Below the pieces are notes generated by a model that saw nothing but the letters and a program-made list of their open reading frames with translations, searched no databases and was not told where the DNA came from. The position numbers and the translations under genes are program-made. This document shows, one piece after another, positions 50,901-62,274 of a stretch of 64,000 nt of DNA (position 1 is its first letter; every line of letters begins with the position of its first letter). The stretch is taken from contig BTPP01000003.1 in NCBI GenBank assembly GCA_037102815.1, positions 2,046,001-2,110,000 on the forward strand, read 5' to 3'. This DNA is from Neurospora intermedia (lineage: Eukaryota > Ascomycota > Sordariomycetes > Sordariales > Sordariaceae).

Positions 50901-51386
50901 GCTTGAGCATCTCGTTCTGTTGCCTCAGCCCTCCCGGCCACCCCCATATGCATAACGCTGAAGTTCCCCTTGGATTCATCGGTTTTTCCTTTGAGCTTAC
51001 TTGGAACGGGGTTCCGAATCCGGCCATCCCGGTGAGGGCCGTTCGCAGCGTCCTGGAGGTTCGACTCGGCCGGGGTAAGAAGGCCAAACCCGCCTTGAAC
51101 GGCGGACGCAGTTGCCGAATCAATGGCGATATTGGAAACTCTCCCGACAGCTACAGCCTGATTCGCAGACGGGGGAAGAGACGGTACGGATCCCGGCTTT
51201 GGCACCGGGACCGGAGTCACTTTCTGAGCGGGAGTATGCCGGCCTGGCGCGGAAGTAGTGGCATCGGCCGGCCTAGCAGCCTTTGGGCCTATGAGAGCAA
51301 CATGACAGCCAGTCAGCAACATGCACCACGTATATGGAGGCGAAATGCACGAAGGGTTACTCTGGCCTACCTGAAGCTGTAGCCAT
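47963..51386 (-). CDS. Large Gln-rich AT-hook protein, 1,113 aa
   Basis: Proposed exons on the minus strand: 51,386-51,371 (16 nt, MATAS) and 51,288-47,963, joined across an 82 bp intron with GTAGGC donor, GCTGAC branch and CATAG acceptor. The frame is also open straight through the intron from an upstream start, but the splice gives a clean ATG. DNA-binding AT-hooks (Arg-Gly-Arg-Pro core) lie at about residues 287-299 (RRKRGRPKGSKATK) and 408-420 (KKRGRPKGSRNRPK), with a degenerate third at about 473-486 (KKRGSRPKGSAPR). A compact conserved-looking region (LLTLLRSLQPLLVVDQICKA) is near 205-223. Basic clusters QKRKRKTAK and AKRQRRSRDSR are likely nuclear signals. The last third is very rich in Gln, Ser, Pro and Tyr, typical of a transcription-activating or low-complexity domain. 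Inferred role: nuclear chromatin or transcription factor; family not recognised. Confidence 0.8.
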
Positions 51387-53233
51387 GGAATCTCTACCCG
51401 CGGAACAAGCTCGAGTGGCACCCGGGCAGTAAATGTTGCTAGTGGGGCAACGGGCAAAATCTGGATTGGAGAGCCAGAAGGGGGCAGGGCGAATGGAATC
51501 CTGCTGTTGCCGCAGAGATTGAGGTCAGAAGTGCACAGCTAAAGCTCCTGCTGTTCACATATTACTAGGCGACGGTTTCTTAACCCTGGATGAGTGCCTA
51601 ATTGTCTGTTACCGGGCGCAAGATGAGGGACGGACGATTTGATGGCGGGAACAGAACGAAGCCGGGTAAGGGTAACCGTATGGCGGACGGATTCAGATGC
51701 TGCTGAATAGGTAACTCTGGAGAGGTAACCAACGAGATCGAATCCGCCGGCCGCGGCGATGCTGCCGGATGTTCAAAAGGGCGCAGCAAAACTTGATGTG
51801 CCGGTCGGGGAGTCGCAGCGAGCTGACTGGTCGCACCATGGACGAGTGGAAAATGATAGCAACTGAAATGGCTACTGTGATGGCAACTGTAATGGCGCGC
51901 TTATGGTCCGTCTTCGACCACGGAACCTGTCACTATGTAAACGCCAGACGCCGCGGCTGCGTTGGAGTACGCGCCTCCACTGTTGAAATATACGTTGTAA
52001 CGCTCTGTAGCCGGCCAAACTCGGCCAAGCGCGGAGAGGGAGAGAGAGCACAATCGCGAGATGTGTGCTTTGGGGGTCGCCAGGAAACCGAGTCGGGTTC
52101 GGATGTTGTTGTGCGGAAATGTACAGTCGGCCCTCGTGGTCGGGCTGTGCTGCTTGAGTAAAAGCGTGCGGGGATGACAGGTTGGCCTGCAGGCGCTCGA
52201 GGGCACTCTTTCCCGGTCGAACGTAGGTAGAGGCAGCGAGGAACCTCAGACGAGATTGACACCTACAGAGAGGGTCACCGGTGTCTGTGCCTGTATACCT
52301 CTAGCTCTCTATGTGCTTATAGATGGCAAAATTGGCTCTAATTGTACCCTCCAGGTAATCACCTCATCACACGGCACTGGAGATTCTCCTCCAACACCTG
52401 ACATTCATATGTCTCATCGTGGTGAGATTCCCGTACTGCAACGCCAGGCTATAGTTGGGTATAGACACAGGCAAGCAGGTAGGTGTTCAAACACTCACAA
52501 TACCTCTAGCCACAATGGATGTGTACAGTCCGTGGCTCGTGCCAGGCCCGTCATGGGCGCCAGGTGCACCTGAGGCTCCAGGGAGTGACGACTTTCGAGA
52601 ACGCTTCCGGGCACTTCTTGTAAAGTACCGCTGGCCCGTCGGTGCCTGTCTCCAGGACTTGCCTAGCCGCCCGAGTTGGTAGAGGTTGTTATCCCCAACC
52701 CTCAAGCTACCTCTAGAGTTCCTAGCAGAAGCGCATGCGTAAGGAAGGTAGTTCGTGCCTCAGTGCTGGACAATGTACCATCTAGCGGTACTTAGGTTCG
52801 GTGAATTATCAGGTTATCTCTAGTTCGTGGCCTGTCTGGTGTACCAGATTTAAGGAGCTACCGCGCGTACGGATCGGGGCTCAACTCATCACCTCCCCTC
52901 CCCTCTTACGTAGGCCAGCTCGGCCGCTCCCCACTCTGAACCTCGCGGATAGCTCAACGTTGGATCGCCATCCATCGTTGTCAATAACAGTCCTATTCAC
53001 CCTTTCTCATCGCTTGCCGCCGCCGCATTGCCCCTGGTCGAATATACCCATTCATCTCTTCATATACAGTTTGAGTCAAGTCCCGCCTTCCCCTCGTCGA
53101 CGCGGCTCCTCCCTGATTGCTGCCGAGTTGCGCACATACAGCCCAGCTTCACCATCACGACAGCGAATTTCTCTGGGCACAGTGGTAGGGTGGACATAGA
53201 AGCATCGCTTTCAGTGCCCGAGGACCACCGACC
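51387..53233. promoter_or_regulatory. Shared divergent intergenic region (AT-hook gene / VMA5)
   Basis: 1.85 kb between the divergent starts of the AT-hook gene and VMA5. Short ORFs on both strands (for example 51,769-52,161 and 52,256-52,573) have no family signature. The CT-rich stretch from about 52,880 to 53,120 is probably the VMA5 promoter and leader. No specific operator was identified. Confidence 0.45.
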
Positions 53234-54590
53234 ATGGCACCGACAACTCGCTACTCGCTCGTCTCTCTTCCTGTCCGCATCTTCGACGACGAGCCCCTCT
53301 CCGAGCTCACCTCCACCATTGGTCAGGACAATGGAGACATACTCGAGTTCTCCATACCCTCCTTCAAAATCGGTACACTTGATGCCTTGGTGCAGCATGC
53401 CGATGACTTGACAAAGCTCAACGCCATCTGTGAGGCAGTAGTGTCCAAAGTGGCCGATTCCCTGGCAGGCATTCTTGACGGGGACGAAGACAAGATATCG
53501 CAGCAAAAGATGGTGAACGATAGTAAGCATTGCTCCTCCGTAGAACTGATGGCGCCATTGCTACGTCGATGATGCTAACAATGCCCAGAGCCCACGGACA
53601 GCTATATTTGCTCCTTCCAGTGGAACAAGGTTCGCTACCGAGCTGAAAAGCCCCTGGGCGAGTTGATCGAGAATCTACAGAAAGATATCCAGAACATCGA
53701 TAACGATGTTAAGGCCAAGTTCAACCAGTATAATGCCGTGAAGACGAATTTATCTGCCTTGCAAAGAAAGCAGACGTAAGTCACTCAATGTTGCGCCGTC
53801 TCTCGGTTACTCCGCAAGGCACTGACTGCTCTTCAGTGGCAACCTTGCAACCAAGTCCCTTACGCCCATAGTCCAGCCTGACGTCCTTATTCAAGACTCT
53901 GAATACCTGGAAACACACCTGATCGTGGTTCCTTTGAGTGCACGCAAAGACTTCCTTCGGAGCTACGAAACCATTGCCGAAATGGTTGTACCCAGGTCGG
54001 CTCTTCAGATAGCGCAAGATGACGAGTTCATCCTATTCGCCGTTACTACCTTCAAGAAAACCAGTGCCGACTTTTTGCACAAATGTCGCGAACACAAGTG
54101 GACACCCCGTCAATACAAGTACGTCGAGGGTGGAAAGGAGGAAGAGCAACGCGAGCTTGAGCGCATGGTCAGGGAAGAAAAGAAAGTCTGGGGCGAAGCT
54201 TTGCACATGGGAAGGTCAGGTTGGAGTGAGAGCGTCATGGTCTGGGCACACGTCTTGACTTTACGTGTTTTTGTCGAGACAGTGCTGCGATACGGTCTGC
54301 CTCTGGAGTTTGTGTGTGCTCTTGTCAAGGTAGGGCTTCGATGAGGGATGACGACACTGCGACTTACGCTGACACTGTGGCAGACCACCCCCAAGCAGGC
54401 CAAGAAAGTCAAAACTGCTTTGGACAAGGCATACTCGTACCTCGGTGGAAACGCCTTCGGGAGAGACAAACGAGGGCGGTTTACTAAAGATGATGCCTCT
54501 CTAGCGTCGGAAATGGCCGCGGCAGGTTATTCCGCGGGTGATGCCAACGAGTACACGGCTTATGTGTATTATGAATTTGAATTTCCTTGA
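53234..54590 (+). CDS. VMA5: V-type proton ATPase subunit C
   Basis: Four exons, 53,234-53,522, 53,589-53,775, 53,837-54,329 and 54,384-54,590, with GT-AG introns of 66, 61 and 54 bp, join in frame to 391 residues, the usual length of the family. Recognisable stretches: the N-terminus YSLVSLPVRIF, the helical stalk with ENLQKDIQNIDNDVKAKFNQYN, the central LIVVPLSARKDFLRSYETIAEMVVPRSA, the conserved LRVFVETVLRYGLP, and the C-terminal DKAYSYLGG. Subunit C bridges the peripheral stalk and the collar of the V1 sector and leaves the complex on reversible V1-Vo dissociation. It acts on the cytosolic face of vacuole, Golgi and endosome membranes. Its stop faces that of MET14, 275 bp away. Confidence 0.95.
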
Positions 54591-54865
54591 TGGGTAGGTT
54601 TTAGTTCAGAACCATGCGGTGGCGGCAACAGCAACGACGGCGGCGGCGAATGATAAAATGTGCGCACTTGGGCGTGATTCTCACGCACCATGTGTCATAT
54701 ACGTTGTCAACAGTAGGCATTACTAGATAGGTATTCTCCCCTTGAAAGCGCCCGACAAGGACAGCACATCCGCTCGTGGTTTCGGTTAATGACTTCATTC
54801 AGCTTTCACGCACACTTAAACGGGTCCCCAGGTGTGGGGTGATTGTATCCTCGTCCAGTTCAAGC

Positions 54866-55692
54866 TTATCTTGTCTCCTTAGTTCCGCTGATGAGACCAG
54901 CCTCGGCCAGGTAATCTACAATCTTCTTGACGCACTCCTCCACGCTTAGAAGGTCTGTCCTGATGGTAATTTCAGGCGACTCTGGTGCCTCGTAGGGCGC
55001 CGAAATGCCAGTGAAGTCCTTGATTTCCCCAGCGCGGGCCTTCTTGTACAGCCCCTTGGGATCTCTCTTTTCGGCCTCAGCAAGAGGAACGTCAACGAAT
55101 ACTTCGATGAATGGAAGCACGTCATCTCCAGCCTGTGTCGAATTTGCGTGGAGGTCACGCGCGATCTGACGGTCGGCGCGGTAAGGAGAAATAAACGAGG
55201 TCAGGGCAATTGTGGAAGAGTCGGCAAAAAGCTTGGCTACCTGAAAGGGCAAAATCCAAGGGAGTAAGCACGAGAAGCAAACAGAGTGAAGGGGAGAAAG
55301 CTTGGGAGCTGGTGGATTGGACATACCTCTGCGATGCGCCGAATGTTCTCATTGCGGTCCTTTTCCGAGAAGCCAAGATCCTTATTCAGCCCGAAACGCA
55401 CATTGTCACCATCCAGCCGGTAAGCGGCCAGGCCGATGTGCAAGAGATGCTGCTCAAGAGCGGTTGCGACTGTCGACTTTCCCGATGCTGACAAGCCTGT
55501 GAACCAGATGGTGAAACCACGCTGGCCACGCAACTGGTTGCGTTCATGTCGCGAAAGCGACGGATGCCAGGTGATGTTACTGTATAAGCCACGAGTCAAT
55601 GTCAGTCAGTCTTTCTACCTCTCCTGGAAGCCACGCAATTCTAGCAAGAGGCGGATAAATGGGCGGGAGAGGATCTGGACTTACGTCGCCAT
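54866..55692 (-). CDS. MET14: Adenylylsulfate (APS) kinase
   Basis: Three exons on the minus strand, 55,692-55,685 (ATGGCGAC), 55,579-55,327 and 55,240-54,866, with introns of 105 and 86 bp, give 211 residues (family about 200-211). The enzyme phosphorylates APS to PAPS with ATP, the second step of sulfate assimilation, in the cytosol. The P-loop GLSASGKST is at residues 31-39; the APS-binding segment [20 protein letters not shown] is at 60-79; [10 protein letters not shown] at 102-111; and the lid region [20 protein letters not shown] at 147-166. The 8-nt first exon is needed to make the conserved start [12 protein letters not shown] and is easy to miss in automatic annotation. A perfect palindrome ATTGCGCAAT lies 223 bp upstream of the ATG. 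Confidence 0.95.
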
Positions 55693-56355
55693 TGTGACTG
55701 TTCGCGGCAACTGTGATCAAGAGTTGTGATGGTTGTGACTGGATTTCGGGCAGGTCCTTTGGCGCGCGCAACAGGCAAAGACGGGCAATAGAAATGGAAA
55801 AACAAGGATGCGAATGACTCTGAGCTATTGTTACCACTCAGTATGTTAGGTCCGGTGTAAACGCCGATGTATGTATCGACCCGCCTCCTTGGTTTAGCTA
55901 ACGTATTGCGCAATCGCTCTCAGCGGCCCTTTGTGTGGCAGAAGTGGGCCCGACAGCGCCGAGTACCGCAGTACCGAGGTACTCTCGTGCCTATCGACGA
56001 GGTTACACCCCAGCTCTTTCTTCCTCCGGTCTACATACCTTTTCGGCACTCCGTCTACAGATGGTAAAGGGGGCTACGATACATACAGGCCGGGCAGTCT
56101 ACGGACGCCCATTGATAAATATGCGAGTTTATATGTGTGCTAGAGATCTAGGGGGGTCTAGTGTGCCTGTTCCACCCACCTTGTCTACGAAATAGTACCG
56201 GAACTCCATGTGTCGGCGGCCACCAAGCCCGATTAAAGTATTCAGTCGACTGCCCACTCCTCTTCCTTTGATAATTGTACGTCCTACAGCCAGCTGGCCC
56301 GGTGCTCCTGAAGGGCTATATTACAGGCTGCAGGCATCATGTCCTCTATGAGCTT
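55693..56355. promoter_or_regulatory. MET14 promoter and thioesterase 3' region
   Basis: 663 bp between the MET14 start and the thioesterase stop. Apart from the palindrome at 55,915-55,924 and the local duplication GTACCGCAGTACCGAGGTAC at about 55,963-55,982, nothing specific is seen. Confidence 0.45.
55915..55924. promoter_or_regulatory. Perfect palindrome ATTGCGCAAT upstream of MET14
   Basis: A 10 bp perfect palindrome 223 bp upstream of the MET14 start. It resembles C/EBP-type bZIP sites. Fungal sulfur genes are controlled by bZIP factors (CYS3/MetR), so a regulatory role is plausible, but the sequence is not the classic CYS3 consensus and a chance match cannot be excluded. Confidence 0.3.
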
Positions 56356-57403
56356 CTACTTGACAGGATACACTTTTGCCATTGTCTGATCATTCCAGGA
56401 TTAGCTTGATAGACTCGAAACCTGCCAATAGAGAGATTTCAACGTACCGCTGCTTGCTTGGGGGAGATGTAGAGAGCGCTTGCTGTCACCAACACGGTTG
56501 GCTCTTCTCCTTCCTTGGACGGGAGTGTCTCGATGTGGCCTTCCACCCAAGCCTTTCGTCCTTCCACCTTGACGGTGGTGGCCCGCAAGACAAGATACTG
56601 GTCGGCCATGGCGGGAGCTTTGTAGTTAATGTCCAGCTTGGCCGTCATGCCGACGTTGAAAGGCAACACGGGGAAGCAGCATCTGGCCAAACCTTCATCG
56701 AGCATTGTCGCCAGAAAACCGCCATGGATGACGCCCATGTGACCGCACAGATCAGTTCCAACGTGGGATATCTGTACAAAGTTCTTTCCCGTCTTCTCGG
56801 AAAAGCTGAAGGGCGGAACCACCACTTTTCCTGGACCCATGAGGATGCCACCCGTCAGATTTCGTTTTCGCCATGCCTCAGGAATCTTCATGTGTGGACG
56901 TGACTCGATGAAGTCGGGATTGGCCCTCAGGGAGAGGGTCAGGGGATGCGAGTTGATATAGTTCTCCTTGGCCTGAGCGTCATCATCCGGGGGGGTAAAT
57001 AGAGAGACGGTTTCGGCGTCGCTGGGCGGTGAAGTGATGGCAACCATGGTGTCGTAGGCAGGCGCGGCCGCGATCACAAAGCCGAGTGTTGTGAGAAACA
57101 GAGCACGGAAAGAAAAGCGGAGGGTAGATAGAATCGCCCGAAAGAAGAAAGGCCGAACCGGCGATGCAGGGGCAGTGGCCGGGTCTAAGGCGGCAACATG
57201 CCGGCCGATAAGTCAGCAAGGCCGGTAGAGCAGCAGAAGCATAACGCCCGGGCACGGAATAAGAGGGATGTGGGCGGCTCACTGAAGTGACTGGCAGACG
57301 AATACGGCCGGCAAGGTGTGGTCCGGAGTATACAAGCCGGAACCGAGCGTGAAGACTGAGCGGGACGGCGGCGTATGAGCCAGGATGCAAGCCGAGAGGA
57401 CAT
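56356..57403 (-). CDS. Membrane-anchored 4HBT (hotdog) thioesterase, probably mitochondrial
   Basis: Three exons on the minus strand, 57,403-57,283, 57,184-56,448 and 56,385-56,356, with introns of 98 and 62 bp, give 295 residues. Residues 1-37 (MSSRLASWLIRRRPAQ...) are rich in Arg and Ser without acids, like a mitochondrial presequence. A hydrophobic segment follows at about 66-83 (FRALFLTTLGFVIAAAPA). The hotdog thioesterase domain spans about 175-285, with the hallmark GHMGVIHGGFLATMLDE at 188-204 (HGG at 194-196) and the central strand ITASALYISPKQAA-like end (here VTASALYISPKQAA). Family members hydrolyse acyl-CoA or similar thioesters; the substrate here is unknown. The 10-codon last exon (TMAKVYPVK) is inferred from splice signals and family-like ending; without it the protein would stop at VR after QAA. 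Confidence 0.85.
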
Positions 57404-59005
57404 GATGCAGCAGTTTGGGAACCTGTCCTTTTCCAGACCAGTGGCCAGTCTATAACCTAGGATACAGCAGCGTCGAGCATCTGACGATACTGGGCTGCCA
57501 CAGATCTCCAATGCGTACCAATATATGGTTTGTCAGGCCCTATGCAATCCGCAGATGTACCCAACAAAACGGCCCTGAAAAGGGTCAGGAGTTGAGTTCG
57601 CGATACGTGCGTGTAGCGGGGCAACGGAGAAAATGGGGCCCACCCCGTCCAGTGTCTGCGGAATGGGTCAAACGGCGAAGTTGTGGGATCGAAGCAGCAG
57701 CAGCGGCTATACACATTACCCCTTGTTTAATTGTTAGCTCGATACTGTCAACCCCCATAGAAAAGGACGTAGAGCAAAACCCACGCTAACAATCAAACCA
57801 GGGTTGATGTACAATGCGAGAGCTCTTCACAGCTCCTGTATAACGGCTACTGTAGAAGTGTAGTTGGGCGCGAAGGGTGTAGTAGGTATTTTGACAGCAA
57901 GGATTGGGGCCAAAGCTTTCATGGGCGGGAAGATGAAGACTTGCGACACAACCCCCTTTCGGATCATCGTCATCATCGCCGACTTGGGTTGAATCTTTGA
58001 AATGTCCACGCCGGGTACTGTCCGGTACACTCGCAAGAGACCCACCACGACTAACCTCTTCACATCTTAAATCCGATGACCCCTACTGTCGACCCAGATA
58101 AAGCGACTGTGCTCGATTCCATATGGCCTGTGTGGGGCCATACAAATTGCTGGCTCTAACAGCCAAGACCCCAAGCTTGGCATCAGCATCGCATGCACTT
58201 CGCGACCGCAATCACCACCAAGGTCACTACTATATGTCATTGTCTTCACAATGATAATAAGAGCTCAAAACCACCTTTTTTCAAAGCATTGAACTTTCAT
58301 TCACACGCGGGGGCCTCTCACCGGCCCCCTGCACCCCCGGAACTAACCCTAACGTCTAACCCTAACCACTAACCCTAACCACTAATCTGGGTTGCTGGAG
58401 GTGACATGTGCCTTGGCCCACACAGGCTGTTTGGAATCGCGCACAGTCGCTTTATCCGGGTCTCCTACTGTTCTCCGCATTCTCCACCACAAACCCCTTG
58501 TCACATGTCCCTGCGTGGTTGGCCAGCCAGCTCATGTGTAAACAATGAGACAACATCATGTGCAAATTCGGCTGGATAGGTACGTACCCATGAGGTACGT
58601 ACGCTACGTAGCAGTAGATGTACACATCAGTCCTGGTAAGCTCGTTAGCTAGGTACCTACAGACAGGGGTTTTAAGCAGGGGAGACGGGGGATTTAACAG
58701 CCCGCTGTAAGTACACTATTAATGCCCTGTATAAATTGTGGGGCGAGTAAGAGACTAACAAACTTTCCAGGGCTGATGTGTAGTAGCATTCTATCACGAG
58801 CAAGCATCAGAAACAGCATGGCTACTCGAGTCATTGTAGCCAATACTGAAATCATTGCCTTCTTGAGCAAGGAGGCAAACAAATATCTTTGGTAGGGCAT
58901 GTAGGCGAATGTCAACAGGGGAGGGATCTTTAACCAATCAGGCTTCGAGAGCTACAGGCTAACTAGTTTTTCACCCAAAAATCGAAACGCTTTTGCCCAA
59001 CTACA
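57404..59005. other. 1.6 kb intergenic region with short telomere-like repeats
   Basis: No gene recognised. At 58,342-58,386 the motif CTAACCCTAAC occurs three times, separated by 2-3 bp (CTAACCCTAACGTCTAACCC...). A cluster of GTAC-rich palindromes (GGTACGTACC at about 58,579-58,588, then GGTACGTACG and CTACGTAG) follows within 40 bp. Likely holds the thioesterase promoter and the MAK21 3' UTR. Confidence 0.5.
58342..58386. repeat. Interstitial telomere-like repeat (CTAACCCTAAC x3)
   Basis: Three CTAACCCTAAC-type units in 45 bp match the (TTAGGG)n telomere repeat of filamentous fungi on the other strand. Too short and irregular to be a telomere; more like an interstitial relic or protein-binding cluster. 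Confidence 0.6.
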
Positions 59006-62000
59006 CTATTCGTCGGCCATGCCATCCTCACCAGCCAGCATCTCAGCGTAATCATCTGCCGAGGCAAATGTTGGCAGACCCCTCATCTCCTTCCTACTAA
59101 GTCTGCCCTTCTTCTTTGCAGTCGAAGCATCCTCCTCGCCAGCGCTCTCATCCACCGCCGCTTCCTCTTCCGAGTCATCTGAATCATCGAAAATGCCTTC
59201 AAATGGCACATCACTGTCAGATCCCTCGAAGTCCTCGCGAGGGCCATCCATATCAAGGCCGACAGTGTCCATCTCCTCGTCTGAGTCGTCATAACCATCC
59301 ATTCCGAGGTCAGATTCGTCTTCATCCAGCTCACCCTCGACCTCGGGTCGAGAATTGACCAATGCTTCCCAGATCTCGTCTTCGGCTTCTTCCTCTTGTT
59401 CTTCGCCGTCCAGATCACCTTTCTCCTTGAATGCTTTCTTGCTCTTTGCCATGTCTCCAGGCTTGCCGATGCGAGCAAAATATTCATGGAAGAAAACATC
59501 TTCGGCGGAGACCTGTCCTGGTTTGAGATTCCAAAATGAGGCCGAGTTGACGGAAGGCTGCTTCTTGGCGCCATCTTTGCTGGAAACGACGGTTTGGGAG
59601 GCGCCACCAGTAGCGAGGACCGGCTGCATAATTGAGCTTCCGCGCTTGGTCTCGGTAATCTTGGGGTTGCGGTAGACAAACTTGTCCAGGAAATGCATGA
59701 GGTTGTGGTTGGCCAAATCCGGCTTCGGCAGGCCCCTTTGACGGACGAGAAGGTTACTGGCATAAACCTGTACGGATGGATGGAAATGAGATAGAAGAGG
59801 AGCCTGGTGGTCTTGAGGTTAGTAAAGTGGTTTCACATGCAATCAGAGTTCAAATAGGCACTTACCAATTCCCACAAGCAGCTTCTGTGCGCATTGCTAT
59901 GCTCGGGATTTCTCTTTCGTCCATCATATCCTGTGCTACGACGGGAAGTTGGTGCATCTTCACCCAAGAGACTGCTCTGCAGAGCCGCATCATCATTGAC
60001 ATCCTTGTAAGCCTCCACGCCATCATCTTCATTGTCCTCGGGGACAGTAAGCAACGAATGAAGGTCAGGAAACATGTTCTCCAGCTCGGAAATCAGATAT
60101 AGCACCCCGCATGCGAAGGACGGCTGATGCAGGTTAAGCACCTGAACCAATCTCTTGACAAAAGCCTTCACTCTCCGCACGTCGGCATCATTCTTCAGGG
60201 CTCGAAAAAGTAGATTCATGTACAATGCTTGCTTCGATGACGTGATGAGTCTGGGATCCAATAATGATTCGTACAATGTCCGATAAAATCGGTCAACAGC
60301 GAGATGTTTGGTCACGGCGAGCTGTTGAATGAGCATGAGTGCTTGCACGCTGGTGTTGAAGTTCGACGAGTGGGTAATGCGAAACAAGGTATCCAGATGT
60401 TTTTCCATGGTCTCATCGTCGGCGGTAGTGAAGGGTACCGCACGATTGACACCAGTAAGCAGTGCGGATACGAGTTTTTGTGTCGTATCCTGCTCGTTGG
60501 CAGAAGCCTCGGTGTGATTTTGCTTGCCCTTCTTAGCTTTCCTGTTGCTGCCGCCAGATTTGTCCTCGGAATTTAGCGCTTCCAGGTTTCCCAATGAGCC
60601 AGTTTTGAGGAGGGAAAGGAAAGCCTCGAAGTAGATTCGGAGTAGCGTGTTGGCTATAGCGGGCTCTTTGGTGCTCAAGATGGTTTGATTCAGGGTGATG
60701 ATGGCGTAGTATTTGGTGCGCAGACCTTGGCCTGGCTTGAGCAAAACCTCTTGCTCTACCGTGCTGATGACAATGCTTTTCATCGCAGGATGAATGTTGA
60801 GCAACTGCAAGAGGAGGTATGACGCCCGAGATGCAATCTTTCGTTCGCGATCACCGAGTTTGTTAACAAGAAGTCGCAACAAATTGGCCTCTTGTTCCGG
60901 CTTGTCCCGGAGCAACGTGAAAACGAATTCCAGCGCACGCATTCTCGAGTGCTCAATCTGATCAGTCGACCAGATTTCGAGGAGCTGGACAATGCGAAAA
61001 TACGCTGCTTTGAGCCAATCCTCGTATGCCCACATCATCAGGTGAGAATCAGTTAGGTTGGCTGGGAGCTTCTGGCCCTGAACCCAATGCAGCACAGCTT
61101 GATCTTGTAAAGCGGCCAGCAAGGCGGGTTGCATGTTGAACGGACGAAGCCGGCGATTACTTGGCAGAACTGTGCCATTGCCCAGCAGATCCACTAGAGC
61201 GCCCAGGGCAGCGAGTGCCTGACTACGGCTTTTCTTGCCGGCCAACCCGATCAGGGTTTCAAAGGCTTTCTGGTTGTGGAGAGGAGACTCTTGTATCGAC
61301 AAGGTCAAGGCAGATACCTTGTCGGATAAGGTGCCGGAAGACATAATAGTCGACATGAACTTCTGAGTGGAGCTGGAGGCCTGGAGGGCGCTGTATCTTG
61401 CCGCGTCCTCCTTCAAGAGAGCCTCCGCGTAAGCTTTGAGGTTGGCAATCGCTGAAGAATATTGCCTAACGTCGGCAGATGGTGTGAAGGCAGGTAGGCC
61501 CTCGAGGTCGAGGGCATGCCAGTCAGGCCTGGGCTCGAAACCCTACTTAAGTTAGCATACCGCCAGGTAAGTCTGCGGCAGCGAGAGCATCGAACTAACC
61601 AGCTTATTCTTGCCTTGCTTCCCGCGCAGGGTGTCTTGGACGGTCGTAGTTGTGCTCTCACTTTTTACTGTGGCAGGAATGGCTAGAGGCTGTTCCTGAT
61701 CCTGGCTGTCATGCTGTTTTGTTTGTTCCGCGTCGTCTTCCCCCTCTTCGTCGTCTTCGTCGTCTTGTTCCTCGTCGACGGGGTTTTCAGACGACACGCT
61801 TTCAAGGTCATCCTCACGGGGTATGTTCTGGAAGCCCAGGCTCAAGGCGAACTTTGCCAGTTCATCATGAAATGACTTATCCAGGGATTTTTCAGGCGCC
61901 GACGCGGATTTCGTGCCAGGTCCCTCTTCATTGTCGGAATCAACATTGGCGACAAGCTCAAGATCATCCTCGTCTCCGCCCAAGGCCAAAATTTCCTCCA

Positions 62001-62274
62001 GCAGAACCTCCTTTGTTGTATTGTGGGACTGGTCTTTGCTGGAACGGTCCTGTTGTCCTTCTTCAGTGCCCAGTAGAGATTTCTGGCGCCTCTTTGCATC
62101 TCGATCATCAGCTGTGGTGTTCGGTCTCTTGCGCTTTGGTGACACGCGTTGGTCAGTGCCGACGCCAGCGAGAGTTTTGTCGATCTTTTCGGTCAGTTGA
62201 GCAAGTGCTGCTTCGTCGAAAGCCGGCCCCATGCCTTTCCTCTTTCTTTGCCTCGGTGGCTTGGATGAGCCCAT
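59006..62274 (-). CDS. MAK21: Ribosome biogenesis protein MAK21/NOC1 (CBF/Mak21 family)
   Basis: Three exons on the minus strand, 62,274-61,600, 61,542-59,866 and 59,767-59,006, with introns of 57 bp (donor GTTAGT, branch TGCTAAC) and 98 bp, give 1,037 residues, close to the yeast protein's length. The N-terminus (1-225) is disordered with basic KRKRP and acidic Glu/Asp tracts; an armadillo-like helical region follows. The CBF/Mak21 domain starts near residue 620 (NFNTSVQALMLIQQL, then DRFYRTLYESLLDPRL and SSKQALYMNLLFRALKND) and reaches into exon 3 (NHNLMHFLDKFVYRNPK). The tail is strongly acidic (DDSDDSEEEAAVDES). MAK21 pairs with NOC2 in nucleolar pre-60S particles and is needed for 27S pre-rRNA processing and export. 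The start MGSSKPPRQRKRKG is the first ATG in frame. Confidence 0.94.

Noticed and set aside
51769-52573. ORFs of 100-130 codons on both strands between the AT-hook gene and VMA5
   Set aside because: Overlapping frames on both strands with no domain or splice support; divergent promoter DNA.
56439-56447. Thioesterase ending at ...QAAVR
   Set aside because: The stop lies right after a GTACGT donor; splicing to 56,385 gives a family-like ending TMAKVYPVK, so the short end is probably intronic read-through.
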